A stretch of DNA of 64,000 nucleotides, taken from NCBI GenBank assembly GCA_001557505.1, contig LSAX01000001.1, positions 1,364,001 through 1,428,000 on the forward strand, given 5' to 3'. The stretch's first letter is position 1; the number at the start of each line of letters is the position of its first letter. Below are positions 10,736 to 21,731 of this stretch, piece after piece. The translations under genes and the position numbers were made by a program. The notes under the pieces are model-generated. The model was not told the DNA's origin and ran no database searches. It saw only the letters and a list, made by a program, of their open reading frames with translations. This stretch comes from Reticulascus tulasneorum (Eukaryota > Ascomycota > Sordariomycetes > Glomerellales > Reticulascaceae).

Positions 10736-11740
10736 ATGAATATTAGCACAATGCCGTTGCAACCGCAGCACTTCCTAGTTCGCCCAGTCGCAACCAAGCC
10801 AACCAGCACCGGCCACCAAACTGTCCCCGGCCAAATTGTACCTTTGATCCCCCTCGACCTACTACCGGAACACATCCAGATTATCGGCGTTCCACGTGAA
10901 TTGACCGCGGAACAGACGATCGGCATGCATAACGTTGGCTCCTTCGTCAAACCTCACGAGACATACCAACTTCGCTTCTATCAAGATACGTGCTCGCTCC
11001 CTACTTCCAACCATTGTTCTGAGCCCATTGAGGCTGCGCAAAATCAGCAGCAACAGACAAGAAACAGCGACGACACCTCTACCTCGGGTGTAGATGCTGA
11101 GATGCTCCAGCGAATGGAAGTAACACATCCCGCGGAACACATGATAGATGCTGCTGCCGCTGCCTCAGCAATAGAGCGCTACGTCTCATCCCCATCGTAC
11201 ATTCGGAGCAAATCCAAGGGCAGGGGTCACTACGCTACCGGAACCTACTGCCGCCATTGGTGCTATTATGGTAACTGTAAGTGGGGGGTTCACTGTCGTT
11301 ATCAGCACGTCATGCCCACAAGCATCGAGGGTTCGCATGAGCTCGGCTTGAAGGAAGTTTCCCCGTGGTGGCGGCGCGCGGCTGCTCTCGGGGACCTTGG
11401 TGTGGAGACAAACATGAGACTGAGAACAGGAGTGGACCCGATGCAGATGAGGACAACTGACCCTCCTGTTGGTGGTGATCGCAGTAGTGGAAATGGAGGA
11501 GGCAAGAAGACGAGACAGTCCAGGACTGTGACGGCTTATCAGCCGAAAGTGAGGGAACAAGATACGGTCATACAGAAGGAAGAAGCGGAGAAGATGAGGG
11601 CCGAACGACCGGAACGATCCGAGACGGGAGAGCAACGGATAACACTGGGCCGGCTCGCGAGACTGGATGACTATGTTGGAGTGCAGGTTCCCAGGGAGAA
11701 TGATGAGAGCAAGTCCCCCGAGAAGCTAGTTGATATTTGA
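10736..11740 (+). CDS. Single CCCH zinc-finger protein (334 aa)
   Basis: Intronless frame. The first ATG is 10736; a second in-frame ATG at 10751 is an equally possible start. One CCCH finger of spacing C-x8-C-x5-C-x3-H lies near residues 172-191 (CRHWCYYGNCKWGVHCRYQH). Such fingers usually bind AU-rich or splice-site RNA. A Gln-rich stretch precedes the finger (about 105), and a basic Arg/Lys/Glu region follows it. The first 90 residues contain a hydrophobic segment (VPLIPLDLLPEHIQIIGVP) that looks like a small folded domain. RNA binding is inferred from the finger only; I do not recognise an ortholog. Confidence 0.75.
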   Translation: MNISTMPLQPQHFLVRPVATKPTSTGHQTVPGQIVPLIPLDLLPEHIQIIGVPRELTAEQTIGMHNVGSFVKPHETYQLRFYQDTCSLPTSNHCSEPIEAAQNQQQQTRNSDDTSTSGVDAEMLQRMEVTHPAEHMIDAAAAASAIERYVSSPSYIRSKSKGRGHYATGTYCRHWCYYGNCKWGVHCRYQHVMPTSIEGSHELGLKEVSPWWRRAAALGDLGVETNMRLRTGVDPMQMRTTDPPVGGDRSSGNGGGKKTRQSRTVTAYQPKVREQDTVIQKEEAEKMRAERPERSETGEQRITLGRLARLDDYVGVQVPRENDESKSPEKLVDI

Positions 11741-12463
11741 TGACCATAGCAGGCGCCTTGACAAGTCTCCTTGATTGAAACGAGGCTGGATTCTGACCAT
11801 CAAGCGCTTGTAGTTGAATTAAGACCCCCTTACAGCAAATATAATCTTTCACCATTCAATGCCACAGGTCCAAACTTGGATAAAACATTAAACTTCAAAT
11901 AGCAATTGCCACCGAGGTGTAACCCACAAGACACAAGATAGCAGCAGTTTGAAACTGTAATTAGATACCGGCTAATCACTGAATATAACGTTCTCGACAG
12001 AACTGCAAGTGTGTGGATAGGACCAAGGTGGGTTTCTGGCTTAGTCATCTGACCTGACAAGAACTGTCTTGGGTGGTCCAGGCGGAGAGAACTTTTCTTC
12101 CCTTCAGGACATCGACATCCCCATCCCATGTGACAAAAAACATAAGAGCTCGGAAATTTGGCGTCGCCGAGGGGTTTCGACGATCATTTGGTTATGTCGT
12201 CACTGATACAATGACATGTTTGAACTGATCAAGCATGTAAGAGTGAGTGGCAATTTTCTTTTCTCTCAACAGTTACTATTCCGGGCAACATGATGATCAC
12301 AAACAAGAATTCTGCAATTCTGAAGACCAGCCGGTCTTTCTGTGGAAAATTACCATTCTCTTTCACTGAGCCCACAGATCAAATCTTTATGATAGTCTAG
12401 TTTCATTAATCGCTACTTCCGAAGCTAATACATCGTTACTACTTGACAGATAGCACCATGTCT
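11741..12463. other. Convergent intergenic region, no gene recognised
   Basis: This is the space between the stop of the plus-strand CCCH gene and the stop of the minus-strand reductase gene. It is AT-richer than the flanking coding DNA and holds no supported feature. Confidence 0.55.
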
Positions 12464-13506
12464 CTATGTGTTGATGTGCATGCCCTCTGGATATCTTGAA
12501 CCCGCAACTTCGAACTTGGCCAGTGTCGCATCAATCTCGTCCATCTCCGCATCGGTGAGTTCAACCAGCTTGGAATTCTGTGTTACTCTCGAAACGCTGG
12601 ACGCACCCGGGATTGGAATGATGGTCGGCATTCCTGGCCGTCTCGACAGAGATGAGCACCATCCCACGGCGAGTTGTGTCGCCGTGCAACCCTTCTTTGC
12701 CGCCAAGTCCTCAACCTGCTTGACAAGTTGCATATTGAGGTGAAATGTGTCAGGTTGGAATCGGGGGTAGGTGCGTCTGAAATCACCCTCGGGAATGTCC
12801 TCAAGCTTCTTGATCTCTCCAGTCAACAACTGTGATTCTGTTAGCTGCTGTTGCTGGCTGTCAAGCGGATCTGTTGGTGACTTACTCCACGGCTCATTGG
12901 TGAGTACGCGATTAGTGGAATCCCATACTTGGCGCATGCCTCGGCGACACCGTTGGTGAGAACATCAGTAGAGAAGAGACTCAACTCAACCTCTACAGCC
13001 ACGATCTTGGTAATAGCTACCGCCTCGTGAATCGTTTTCGCTGAGCATTCCGAGAGCGAAATCCCTCCCAGCTTGCCGGTCTGGATGTATTCCTTCTCCA
13101 GAACACCAAACGTTACCTCAAGCGGGGTGTTAGGATCCCGCCTGGCACACTCGAAGATATCGAGCTTCTTGCCACCGAGCCCGGAGATGATGTTGTCGAG
13201 TGAGCGGCGGATTCCCTCGGGCGATGCGTCAGGCTTGAACAACTGGAGATTGACACCGCCCTTGATGCTGATGACGACCTTTTCTGCGTCCTCGGGGTAC
13301 TTGGTGAAATAGCGGTTGAGGAGAGTCATGCTATTATATTCTGGAGTGCCATAGAACTCGCCGCCGTTCCATAGGTTACTGCCACTGGCAAGAGAAGCGC
13401 GCATGGTCTCGAAGGCTTGTTCTTGGGAGACTGGGTTTGGGCGCCATGTAAGACCCATCATGCCGTAACCGATCTTGCCAACTTCTTTTCCTACGAATTC
13501 GGGCAT
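12464..13506 (-). CDS. Aldo-keto reductase, pyridoxal reductase-like (328 aa)
   Basis: Two exons on the minus strand: 13506-12886 and 12829-12464, with a 56-nt intron (GTAAGT...CACAG). The joined protein matches the AKR8/Plr1-type family, which reduces pyridoxal to pyridoxine with NADPH. The core motif is NGGEFYG (catalytic Tyr), followed by the Lys strand (VVISIKGGV) and by DIFECARRDPN, which takes the place of the usual AKR histidine segment as in fission-yeast Plr1. The C-terminal IPGASS...R loop would bind the NADPH 2'-phosphate. The family is firm; vitamin B6 as substrate is inferred from similarity remembered for plr1. Confidence 0.85.
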
Positions 13507-14543
13507 GATGTAAAGATATGGGGGTGTTCAGTACGAAGTGTTGATTGTCAGAATTGATAAGAGGAAATTGAATTATGCTGAAGGCTGATGAGCTTTGTCT
13601 TGAGATGCTGTTGAATGAAGTGAACAAGAAAACGATTTTGCAACGTCCTGGCGGGGGTATTTATAACATCATTGCGTTTGGAAGCCACAGAGATGCTTCC
13701 CGGATAAAGCAAATGCTATTGAGCTATCAGCCCACCATATCGATATGCACCATGATTGCACCCGTTACAGCTAACTGTCGACTGTGTCGCAGAATGGTGA
13801 TTAATTGACATCCTCGTCTCTGCGGGTCGGGCGGCTTTCTCTGATAGGCTGGAGTTTAGGTGTTCGGGAATATGGGGCCAATGGACGGGACAAGCGGACG
13901 GATTTACTTCCAAGAAATAGTACAGAAAGCCGATCGCGAAACGGGGCGTGGAGTTAGGCCAAGCATTTCACGAATCCCGAGAGATGGATGTAGGCCAAGG
14001 AAAGCTTAATAAATTTCCCCTTTTGGCCATCAGTCGGTTTACAAAGCCGATATAGGTAGCGTGACGCCATCATCAGTCATCCGCGCCCGATACTAATATG
14101 GTCTCTGTACCTAAGTCTGTCAGCTCGCTGACTCGGCACCTGTTAACGCCAGCCATCATCCTCCGCAGGGGCTGCTGTTCCGTTGGGGGCTCCGTTGGCC
14201 ATCTTCCACCCCGTCGCGCACTTTCTGCGGATGTAGGCATGAATGGGAGGAGAGTATCGATGGCGCGGGGGTAGTGACTAAGTCCGACGCGAGTTGCGAG
14301 GGGGTTTTCTGTTAGCAACACCATAATCAATGCTCAAACCTCCCAGGTAGGGGGTTTCTGGTAGCAACACTACTAATCGATCTGCAACCGAGGTAGGGGA
14401 TATTCTTTAATACAGTCTTCAATTTGCGCGGCGCAAAATGGGCACTTGAATGTGCCCGTTGTCAGGGTATACAGGATGGCGCCTTTGCCAGCAATCTCGA
14501 ATAGCAGTGATTCCGCGACCATGAGGTGGCGCATGCGCCAACT
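13507..14543. other. Intergenic region with a short tandem duplication
   Basis: This holds the promoter of the reductase gene and the 3' flank of the dynein gene. Apart from the tandem duplication at 14299-14400 and a GTACCTAAG motif near 14106, nothing was recognised. Confidence 0.55.
14299..14400. repeat. Imperfect tandem duplication of about 50 bp
   Basis: The unit starts AGGGGGTTTTCTG(T)TAGCAACAC and ends with AGGT. The first copy is 14299-14348 and the second 14349-14394, with the start of a third AGGGG after it. The copies differ by several substitutions and a few indels, which suggests an old local duplication. Confidence 0.75.
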
Positions 14544-16658
14544 CTACACCATCGTCCCATTAAGACCAACCGCCTCGACGCGGTTCACCAGCTTCTTCAC
14601 GTTCGTCCACTCCTCTGCCTTCAAGTCTTCCCTGCCTCCCAGCCCAGACGTGACTTCAAACACGGTCAAAGTCCCGTCAATACCACCGGTGGCAATACGC
14701 TTGCCCTCCGATTGTTCCCATGCAACCTTGTTCAGGCTCTTAGAAAGCATAGTTCTGCCGTCTTTCCGAGCGCTTGGCGATATCCTTGCCACGGGTTCCT
14801 CTGTCTCTACCGTAATATCCCACAGCTCCAACCAGCCAGCGCCATCCACGAGAGAAAAGACTCCAGGCTTGATTGGCGACCACTTCGCATCGTAGACGAC
14901 ATCTTCCCGAACAAAGTCCAGTAAGGGCGACACCGACCCTTCGCCGCCTGCAGTCGATGTGGCGGCCGGTGCGCGGACTTTCCAGAGTTTCACGCTCCAG
15001 TCCAGAGCAGATGAGAGGACTAGATCGCCAAGATCCACGGGACCTCGGGCTGGATGGAAGTCAACCGACATGACTGGCGCGGTGTGTCCCTTGTAGCTGA
15101 TTCGCGCATCGATGCCTGCCTTAGCTCCAGCTCTATCGTATCTATGGCACGGGAAGATGGTGCCCTCTTCACTACCAACGAGGAAGAATGTCGGATCTGC
15201 TTGTGGGAATGCGAGGCATGTCGGGCTGACATCATCTACCTTGGATGGGGGCGGAGCCTTAAGCTCAAGAAGCTCTTGTGGTTGCGCAAACACATCCATA
15301 CTCCATCCGCAGACTACGCCGTCCGTCGAGCATGAAATGATGTTGTTTGCGTTCTGGGTGCCAACTATATCAACCGAGTAGATCGGGTGAGTGTGGCCGT
15401 ATCCAGTCAACGGCGTCTTCTGTACCGGTGCCGACTTTGCTCTCGTGTCCCAGAGCAGAACTTGACCGCTGTACGATCCACCAATGATCAGGTTCGGGTG
15501 GTATGGAGAGAACTTGGCCGTAAGAACATCTGACTGGGCGTGGAAGACAAACTCGGGCCTATCATGCAGAGCCAAGCTCCAGACCTGGACCAGTCCATCG
15601 GGATCATGTGGCGCGGTCGGATTCTTCGTGTAGGATGCCAGCATGAGCTCGGGAAACTTGGGCGAGAAGTCAATCCCGCTAATCATTCGCTTCTTTGACC
15701 ACCGCTCGTCGAAGAACTGTGCTATCTCTTTCACTCGTCTCCTGCCCTTGCCGCCTGTGTTGCCGCTCTCGTCATCCTCATCGTCGATATCTTGCGCTTG
15801 CAGTGCGTAGTCGGTCAGGATGTCGTAGTCCTGGTGATCCAAAGCCCGCTCTATCACCTTGGTGGATTTCTCCACAAAGTCAAGGAAGTCGTCTGACGAA
15901 GTGACGGCGTTGAGTTCTTCGTTCGTAAGACTTCTCATGGGGAAATTCGTCGTCGTCAATGCATCGGGTTTCAGCACGCCATCCTTCACCAGTTCTCTTG
16001 CAGCTTTAAGCTCCTCTTCGATCTCCTTCCTCAGGTTTTGTCGCAGCTCTTCCTCCCGGTCCCGGTCCCTCCTACTCAGCCTCTTGCTAGGTGTTGAGGT
16101 TGTGCCGGGAATGTCTTCATTGTCGGATAGAGAGAATGCCCGGGGTCGATTGGGCGGTGTCCATTCTTCGGTAGTTTGCACACCTTTGCTGTAAGAGAAT
16201 ACCTCCTTGACAGGGGAAGGCGGACATTCGTAGATTGTCGTTAGAGATACTGTGGTTAATATCTGAGGCGGTGAAGTTACAGGATGCCCATTCGCTGGTA
16301 TGGCATATTCAGAGGTCTCGTTGCTAAGCTCTCCGGTGCTTAGCACACTATTCGGTCGGCTGCCTCTTGGGGCAGGCGATGCCGCCCCGCCTGTCGATGT
16401 AGAGACGGGTCTGCTCTCTCCCACCAGACTGTTGATCAAGATTTCGATATCGCGACGGTTTTCGGCTCGGCCAGGTGTCGGTGATACCAGCTGCAACGGG
16501 TCGGTCAGCAAGGTTCTCACCAGGAGGTCCGGGGAACCAACATCGCCAGGACTTCCTCCTATACTCGGCCGGCCCGCACTAGCTCGAAGCTCTCTCTGCC
16601 GCTTAAGCTCTGCAAGCTTTGCTTTCTTTGCGAGAATCTCATCTCGACGCTGTTGCAT
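14544..16658 (-). CDS. Cytoplasmic dynein intermediate chain (704 aa)
   Basis: A single-exon minus-strand frame, ATG at 16658. The N-terminus is a Lys/Glu-rich helix (MQQRRDEILAKKAKLAELKR) that in this family binds dynactin p150Glued. A Ser/Pro-rich linker follows, containing YSKGVQTTEEW near residue 180, which resembles the LC8 light-chain binding motif. A second coiled segment (about 195-225) leads to a WD40 propeller of about six to seven blades (about 335-690; for example LLWDTRAKS, SVKLWKV, LELWDI). The protein scaffolds the dynein motor complex for nuclear migration and vesicle transport along hyphae. Length and order are standard for fungal DYNC1I/NUDI proteins. Confidence 0.92.
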   Translation of the reverse strand: MQQRRDEILAKKAKLAELKRQRELRASAGRPSIGGSPGDVGSPDLLVRTLLTDPLQLVSPTPGRAENRRDIEILINSLVGESRPVSTSTGGAASPAPRGSRPNSVLSTGELSNETSEYAIPANGHPVTSPPQILTTVSLTTIYECPPSPVKEVFSYSKGVQTTEEWTPPNRPRAFSLSDNEDIPGTTSTPSKRLSRRDRDREEELRQNLRKEIEEELKAARELVKDGVLKPDALTTTNFPMRSLTNEELNAVTSSDDFLDFVEKSTKVIERALDHQDYDILTDYALQAQDIDDEDDESGNTGGKGRRRVKEIAQFFDERWSKKRMISGIDFSPKFPELMLASYTKNPTAPHDPDGLVQVWSLALHDRPEFVFHAQSDVLTAKFSPYHPNLIIGGSYSGQVLLWDTRAKSAPVQKTPLTGYGHTHPIYSVDIVGTQNANNIISCSTDGVVCGWSMDVFAQPQELLELKAPPPSKVDDVSPTCLAFPQADPTFFLVGSEEGTIFPCHRYDRAGAKAGIDARISYKGHTAPVMSVDFHPARGPVDLGDLVLSSALDWSVKLWKVRAPAATSTAGGEGSVSPLLDFVREDVVYDAKWSPIKPGVFSLVDGAGWLELWDITVETEEPVARISPSARKDGRTMLSKSLNKVAWEQSEGKRIATGGIDGTLTVFEVTSGLGGREDLKAEEWTNVKKLVNRVEAVGLNGTMV

Positions 16659-17252
16659 ATTGCCCGCTCCTTAATCCCATTGCGGGACTTGCCGAGCGTG
16701 TATAGACAGTGGTGTACTGAGAGGCGTGTGCCCGCTGCAGAAGAGTACGGGAGCTTGATTGTATGACAATATTGGTCAGTTTGGATGTGGTAGGACAGCA
16801 AGATGGCTATGGGCAGGGGAAAGAAATCCGTCACGAGCTGAGTGTGTTTACTCAGGAACTCATTCCATGGGTGTTCTCGCGATCCTCTAAACTTTGGGAC
16901 ACCAATGTGACCCCTGCTTCATACGGTACCTAGCATAACTGGCCCATGTACCTAGGTATTTCAGCGGGTGGCGCCGGCACGTGACACGGCAAATACCCGG
17001 CTAAATCATCCGGTAAGCAGTCCCCAGAGCTTGATGGTTGTCCGAGCTCCAGCGGCCAGAACTCGCGCAGTTGTGTCAGTGGATCTACGAATTTTCCCGA
17101 GCATATTTTCAACCTTTCACTCCTCAACGCATCAGTAATTCCCTCGACCGAGCTGGATAGGGTCAATTGGCAGCCATTTCCGACCCGCGCACTGTCCTGT
17201 CAATCACTCGCTATCTGACGAAAGCAGTTGCGCGACCAAGGCATCTCTTCCA
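16659..17252. other. Divergent promoter region
   Basis: This is shared 5' DNA of the dynein intermediate chain gene (minus) and the ATP synthase subunit e gene (plus). It contains a perfect TACCTAGGTA palindrome at 16949-16958 and a related GGTACCTAGC at 16926-16935. Confidence 0.6.
16949..16958. promoter_or_regulatory. TACCTAGGTA palindrome in a divergent promoter
   Basis: A perfect 10-bp palindrome. Similar half or whole motifs recur only in intergenic DNA of this window (for example near 6529, 6664, 14106, 33510, 40443, 41446 and 62607). That fits a recurrent promoter element or a common intergenic word. Function is inferred. Confidence 0.4.
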
Positions 17253-17754
17253 ATGGCTTCTACCGGAGTTAACGTGAGTGTTGTTCTGTGTTGAGCTTGG
17301 TTACCAGCCACCGGCTCCCCATCACAATGCGACCAAAGCTAGATGGTTCGGTGCAATTGGAATGAACTCTGGCTAACCAATCGATTCATAGGTTCTCCGA
17401 TACACGTCCCTGGCTGTGGGCGTATTCTACGGCTTCACGCATCAAAGAAGCTTAACTGCCAGCCAAAGAACAACAGCCGCGAAGAGAGAATATGAACACA
17501 AGCAACATTTAATAGAGCAGGCGAAGGCGGAATACGCGAAGAAGAAGAACCCCCCCGCAGCAAAACCCAGTGCCCGTACGTGAACAGTGAACCAGGATAG
17601 CGTTCATCAACGTCCTCCTTATTCTCTTATCCTGGGGCTGCCAGCGCCATCGTCTGATCGTAAAGCTAACTCTTCGGCAGTTGACCAAGATCCTATGGAC
17701 CCCAAGTTTGATCTCGAGTCATATTTCAATGCTCTGATGGACAAGGAAGGTTGA
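17253..17754 (+). CDS. TIM11: Mitochondrial F1Fo-ATP synthase subunit e (92 aa)
   Basis: Three exons: 17253-17273 (21 nt), 17392-17575 and 17681-17754. This small gene is assembled from splice signals rather than one long frame. Exon 2 starts VLRYTSLAVGVFYGFTHQ, the typical single transmembrane helix of subunit e with a GxxxG-like face. A charged coiled region rich in Lys/Glu/Ala follows, and the tail is DPKFDLESYFNALMDKEG. Subunit e sits in the inner membrane and drives ATP synthase dimer formation and crista shape. Length and hydropathy match the family. The first intron (118 nt) follows only seven codons. Confidence 0.85.
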
Positions 17755-18527
17755 GAGGGTGGCTGGCCTCAAGAGGAACGGAGGTGACCAATGGATAGAT
17801 GGAACCGGAACGGGGATGTGCCTACGTAATCAGGGAGCCTCAAGTCCTTCCTTGGACAGCAACATGGTTCTGGCAGCAGGCATGGTGTATGATTGACACT
17901 ATCCCGATGTTACTGCATAGATATTTCCTTATGCCTCTGTTTTACCGACTGTACATGTGTACAATACTCACAACTAGATGAAACCCGAGGAATGAGCCAT
18001 TCGGATCTGGTACACGTTTAATCAAAGAACATGCGCTATGGGTTCCCAGTGACACCGAGGCTCCAAGCCATCGTAGAATTCCAATCGTGTAACAAGAGAC
18101 GGAAGAAAGCACGGTCGCTGCTGCACATGCTTGACATATTCTTGGAGCTCTCAGTTTTAGTCAAGTATTGGCATACCGGGGCCTCCTTCAATTCTGATTG
18201 GCACCATATTCACCTTTAAAAGGATACTCCGGTTAATCAATGCTTTTGTCGTGAGATAGGTGTCCTTATTATATCTATACCGGTTTGAAGTATCCGCACC
18301 TTCTCTATCGAGGTACTTAATAGGTGCCAGCGTGCGGAAAATCTTCGGAAAATTGCGTGGGCCGTCCCCTGTCTGTGACAGGGGTCCCATTCAGGACCAC
18401 GGCCCACAATTTTTACTCAGATGCATAAGCTCCAAGCTGTCCTTCTCGTGCGAGACACGGAAACCTCGATTGAACATCCAAACTTCTTCAACCTCAGGGC
18501 AACAGCCTTTTCATAACTGTGGCCACG
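17755..18527. other. Intergenic region upstream of STT3 with a nested hairpin
   Basis: No gene was recognised. The outstanding feature is a nested inverted repeat at 18357-18407, 121 bases before the STT3 start. Confidence 0.6.
18357..18407 (+). repeat. Nested inverted repeat (two stacked stems) in the STT3 promoter or leader
   Basis: The outer stem pairs GTGGGCCGT (18357-18365) with ACGGCCCAC (18399-18407), nine perfect base pairs. Inside it, CCCCTGTC (18366-18373) pairs perfectly with GACAGGGG (18377-18384) across a TGT loop. The inner arms start directly after the outer left arm, so the stems would stack. Each inner arm also holds a CCCCT/AGGGG stress-response-element core. The element could act as RNA structure, as paired protein-binding sites, or neither. 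Confidence 0.8.
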
Positions 18528-21062
18528 ATGTCGGCCCAACCTCTGGGTCTCTTTTCCGGAGTCAGTGCGAAAAGCACTAGGACGTTATTGAGAGTTGTCA
18601 TTCTTGGCCTCATCGCCGCCGCTGCCATTGCGAGTCGTCTTTTCTCTGTCATTCGTAAGTTATCCTTGGGATTGAGACACCTCGACCATCGCCCTGCACC
18701 TTCCAATTGTTGCCACAATACTCGGCGATTGAGGCGCATGCGGCTTCTGTATCTTGGAAAAATCGTGCTAACAACAATCTCTGCTAGGTTTTGAAAGTAT
18801 TATCCACGAATGTTCGTTCTAGACCCACCAGCCCTCCTTAACGTACGCGTACTGATTCTTGACAGTCGATCCGTGGTTTAACTTCAGAGCAACAAAGTAC
18901 TTGGTCGCACATGGATTCTACAAGTTTTGGGATTGGTTTGACGATCGGACATGGCATCCTCTTGGTCGGGTCACTGGAGGAACCCTGTACCCCGGCTTGA
19001 TGGTTACCAGCGGTGCCATCTACCATGCCCTCCGAGCCATTGCCATCCCAGTCGACATCAGAAATATCTGCGTCCTCCTTGCCCCAGCATTCTCCGGCTT
19101 GACTGCTTTTGCAGCATACCTTCTTACCAATGAGATGACCACATCATCGTCTGCTGGCCTCCTCGCCGCAGCCTTCATGGGTATCACTCCAGGCTACATC
19201 TCTCGATCGGTGGCAGGAAGCTACGACAACGAAGCTATCGCAATTTTCCTTCTCGTCTTCACCTTCTACCTCTGGATCAAGGCGCTGAAGCTGGGTTCCA
19301 TGCTCTGGGGCGCTCTGTGCGCTCTATTCTATGGATACATGGTTGCATCTTGGGGTGGATACGCCTTCATCACCTGCATGCTTCCACTTCATGCCCTCAC
19401 TTTGATCTGCATGGGAAGGTATAGCACTAGGTTGTACGTTAGCTATACCACCTGGTACACACTGGGAACTCTGGCTAGTATGCAGATTCCTTTTGTTGGG
19501 TTCTTGCCTGTTAAGACCAGCGAGCACATGCCAGCATTGGGTAAGTTACTTCACTATTCTTGTCGGGTAAAGTACATGCTGATATGAGACTAGGTATTTT
19601 TGGATTCCTGCAGCTCATTGCCTTCATTGAGTACGTTAGAGGCTCGATTTCAGGGCGCCAATTCCAGACTTTTGTGTACACTTTCTTGGCCGCAACTTTC
19701 GGCCTCGCACTCGCCGGTCTAGTCGCGATGACATCACTCGGATACATCGCCCCGTGGGGTGGCCGTTTCTATTCACTTTGGGATACCGGATACGCCAAGA
19801 TCCACATTCCTATCATTGCATCCGTCTCCGAACATCAGCCGACAGCCTGGCCAGCGTTCTTCTTTGATCTGAACATGCTGATCTGGCTTTTCCCAGCAGG
19901 CGTCTACCTCTGCTTCCAACGACTTGAGGATGAGCATGTCTTTATTGTAGTATATGCCCTTTTTGGCAGCTACTTCGCCGGCGTCATGGTTCGCTTGATG
20001 CTTACACTGACCCCGGTGGTTTGCGTCGCTGGTGCCATTGCAGTTTCGCAAATTTTGGACACCTACCTCACAGCATCGTCACCCAATCCTGAGGACCAAA
20101 AGGAGGAGTCCGTTGATGCTACTCCAAAGAAAGCGGCTAAGCAAGGCGGCCTTAAGGCCACTAGTAGGCCGATGGTTGGCATCTATACTCTCGTCTCCAA
20201 GAGTGTTGTAGTTGGTGGCATGGCCATCTATCTGCTGCTCTTCGTTTTGCACTGCACCTGGGTTACATCCAATGCTTACTCGTCACCCTCCGTGGTCCTG
20301 GCAAGCAGATTGCCTGACGGCAGTCAGCACATCATTGATGATTATCGCGAGGCGTATCAATGGCTGAGGCAGAACACCAAGGAGGACGCCAAAATCATGT
20401 CTTGGTGGGATTACGGCTACCAAATTGGTGGCATGGCTGACCGACCAACCCTGGTGGATAACAATACCTGGAATAACACCCACATTGCTACCGTCGGTAA
20501 GGCCATGAGCTCCCGCGAGGAAGTTAGTTATCCCATCATGCGCCAGCACGAGGTTGACTACGTGCTCGTGGTGTTTGGTGGCTTGTTGGGCTACTCGGGA
20601 GATGATATCAACAAATTCCTTTGGATGGTCAGAATTGCTGAGGGCATTTGGCCAGACGAGGTCAGGGAGCGCGATTTCTTCACTGCTCGTGGTGAATACC
20701 GGGTAGATGGCGAAGCCACGGAGACCATGAAGAACAGTCTGATGTAGGTTGTCTCCACTGAGCCTTGACTTCATATCTAACCAATTCGCAGGTACAAGAT
20801 GTCGTACTACAACTACCAGGCGCTCTTCCCCCCAGGCCAGGCTCAGGATCGTGTCCGAGGAGTCAAGCTGCCTGACGTCGGACCCACTCTCAACACTCTA
20901 GAGGAAGCCTTTACCAGCGAGAACTGGATCATCCGGATATACAAGGTCAAGGATCTTGACAACCTCGGCCGAGATCACGCGTCGGTTGCAGCCTTCGACA
21001 AGGGCTCAAAGAAGAAGAAGCTGACGAAGAAGCGAGGACCTCGAGTCCTGAGAGTAGACTAG
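18528..21062 (+). CDS. STT3: Oligosaccharyltransferase catalytic subunit STT3 (748 aa)
   Basis: Five exons: 18528-18654, 18788-18811 (24 nt), 18866-19540, 19594-20743 and 20792-21062. STT3 transfers the lipid-linked glycan to Asn in NXS/T sequons in the ER lumen. The first luminal loop has FDPWFNFR (catalytic Asp near residue 52). A multispanning N-terminal region follows, with [11 protein letters not shown]. The luminal domain has SWWDYGYQ near 545-551 (the WWDYG hallmark), followed by DNNTWNNTH with its own sequons. The C-terminus is Lys/Arg-rich ([13 protein letters not shown]), as in other fungal STT3 proteins. The tiny second exon codes for the segment just before the catalytic loop. Identity is very secure. 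Confidence 0.96.
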
Positions 21063-21731
21063 AATGTGGCGTTAGAGCGGTTTGCAACCCCAAAGCCCGC
21101 AGGCTTCTCCTTTCACTATGGGTGGGAAAACATAGGCCAATGATGGCCTTTTATGTAGACAAAAAAGCTCTGGTAAATGTATACCAAATGTATTATCTGG
21201 AACTACTTGTCAATGATTCTTTCAGTTCGCAATAGCTTCTCCAAATGTATCTCATCGTATATGCCAGGAACCATGCCGAACTCCCAATGCGCGCCATCCA
21301 TTCTGCCGACAGAGACACGTAACTCAAGCTGACCGTCTATTGAGAAATTCGGAATGGTCATGTGGTTATGCAGAAGACATGTCCTCCGTAAAACTAGCTC
21401 CGTAATAACAATGAAAAGCCATTCACCCTGCACAAACCCGCTTCAACCAACATTGTTCCAGTGATTTTTGGTGACCCCCTTCTATCACTTGCTTCGCTGT
21501 CAGAGGAAGGCACGACGGTACGTACATTGAACTACCATCTAAGCGAGACTCACCTTGCTTTCATCGTGACTGTGATACTCTTTATATCGGCTCTTTGCGC
21601 TCACCCTCTGCTTGTTGCTCTGTTCACGCTACTCGCACCAACCAGGGTCTTCGATTCAACTGGTGAGATCGGATCTTTCAATAGAATATCAGATCACAGA
21701 CGCACATCTGTACCTCGAGCAAAAGACAACG
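21063..21731. other. Intergenic region
   Basis: This separates the STT3 stop from the next plus-strand ATG at 21732. The coding frame of the next gene stays open for about 120 bases upstream, so its true start could be a little earlier. Nothing else was recognised. Confidence 0.5.
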
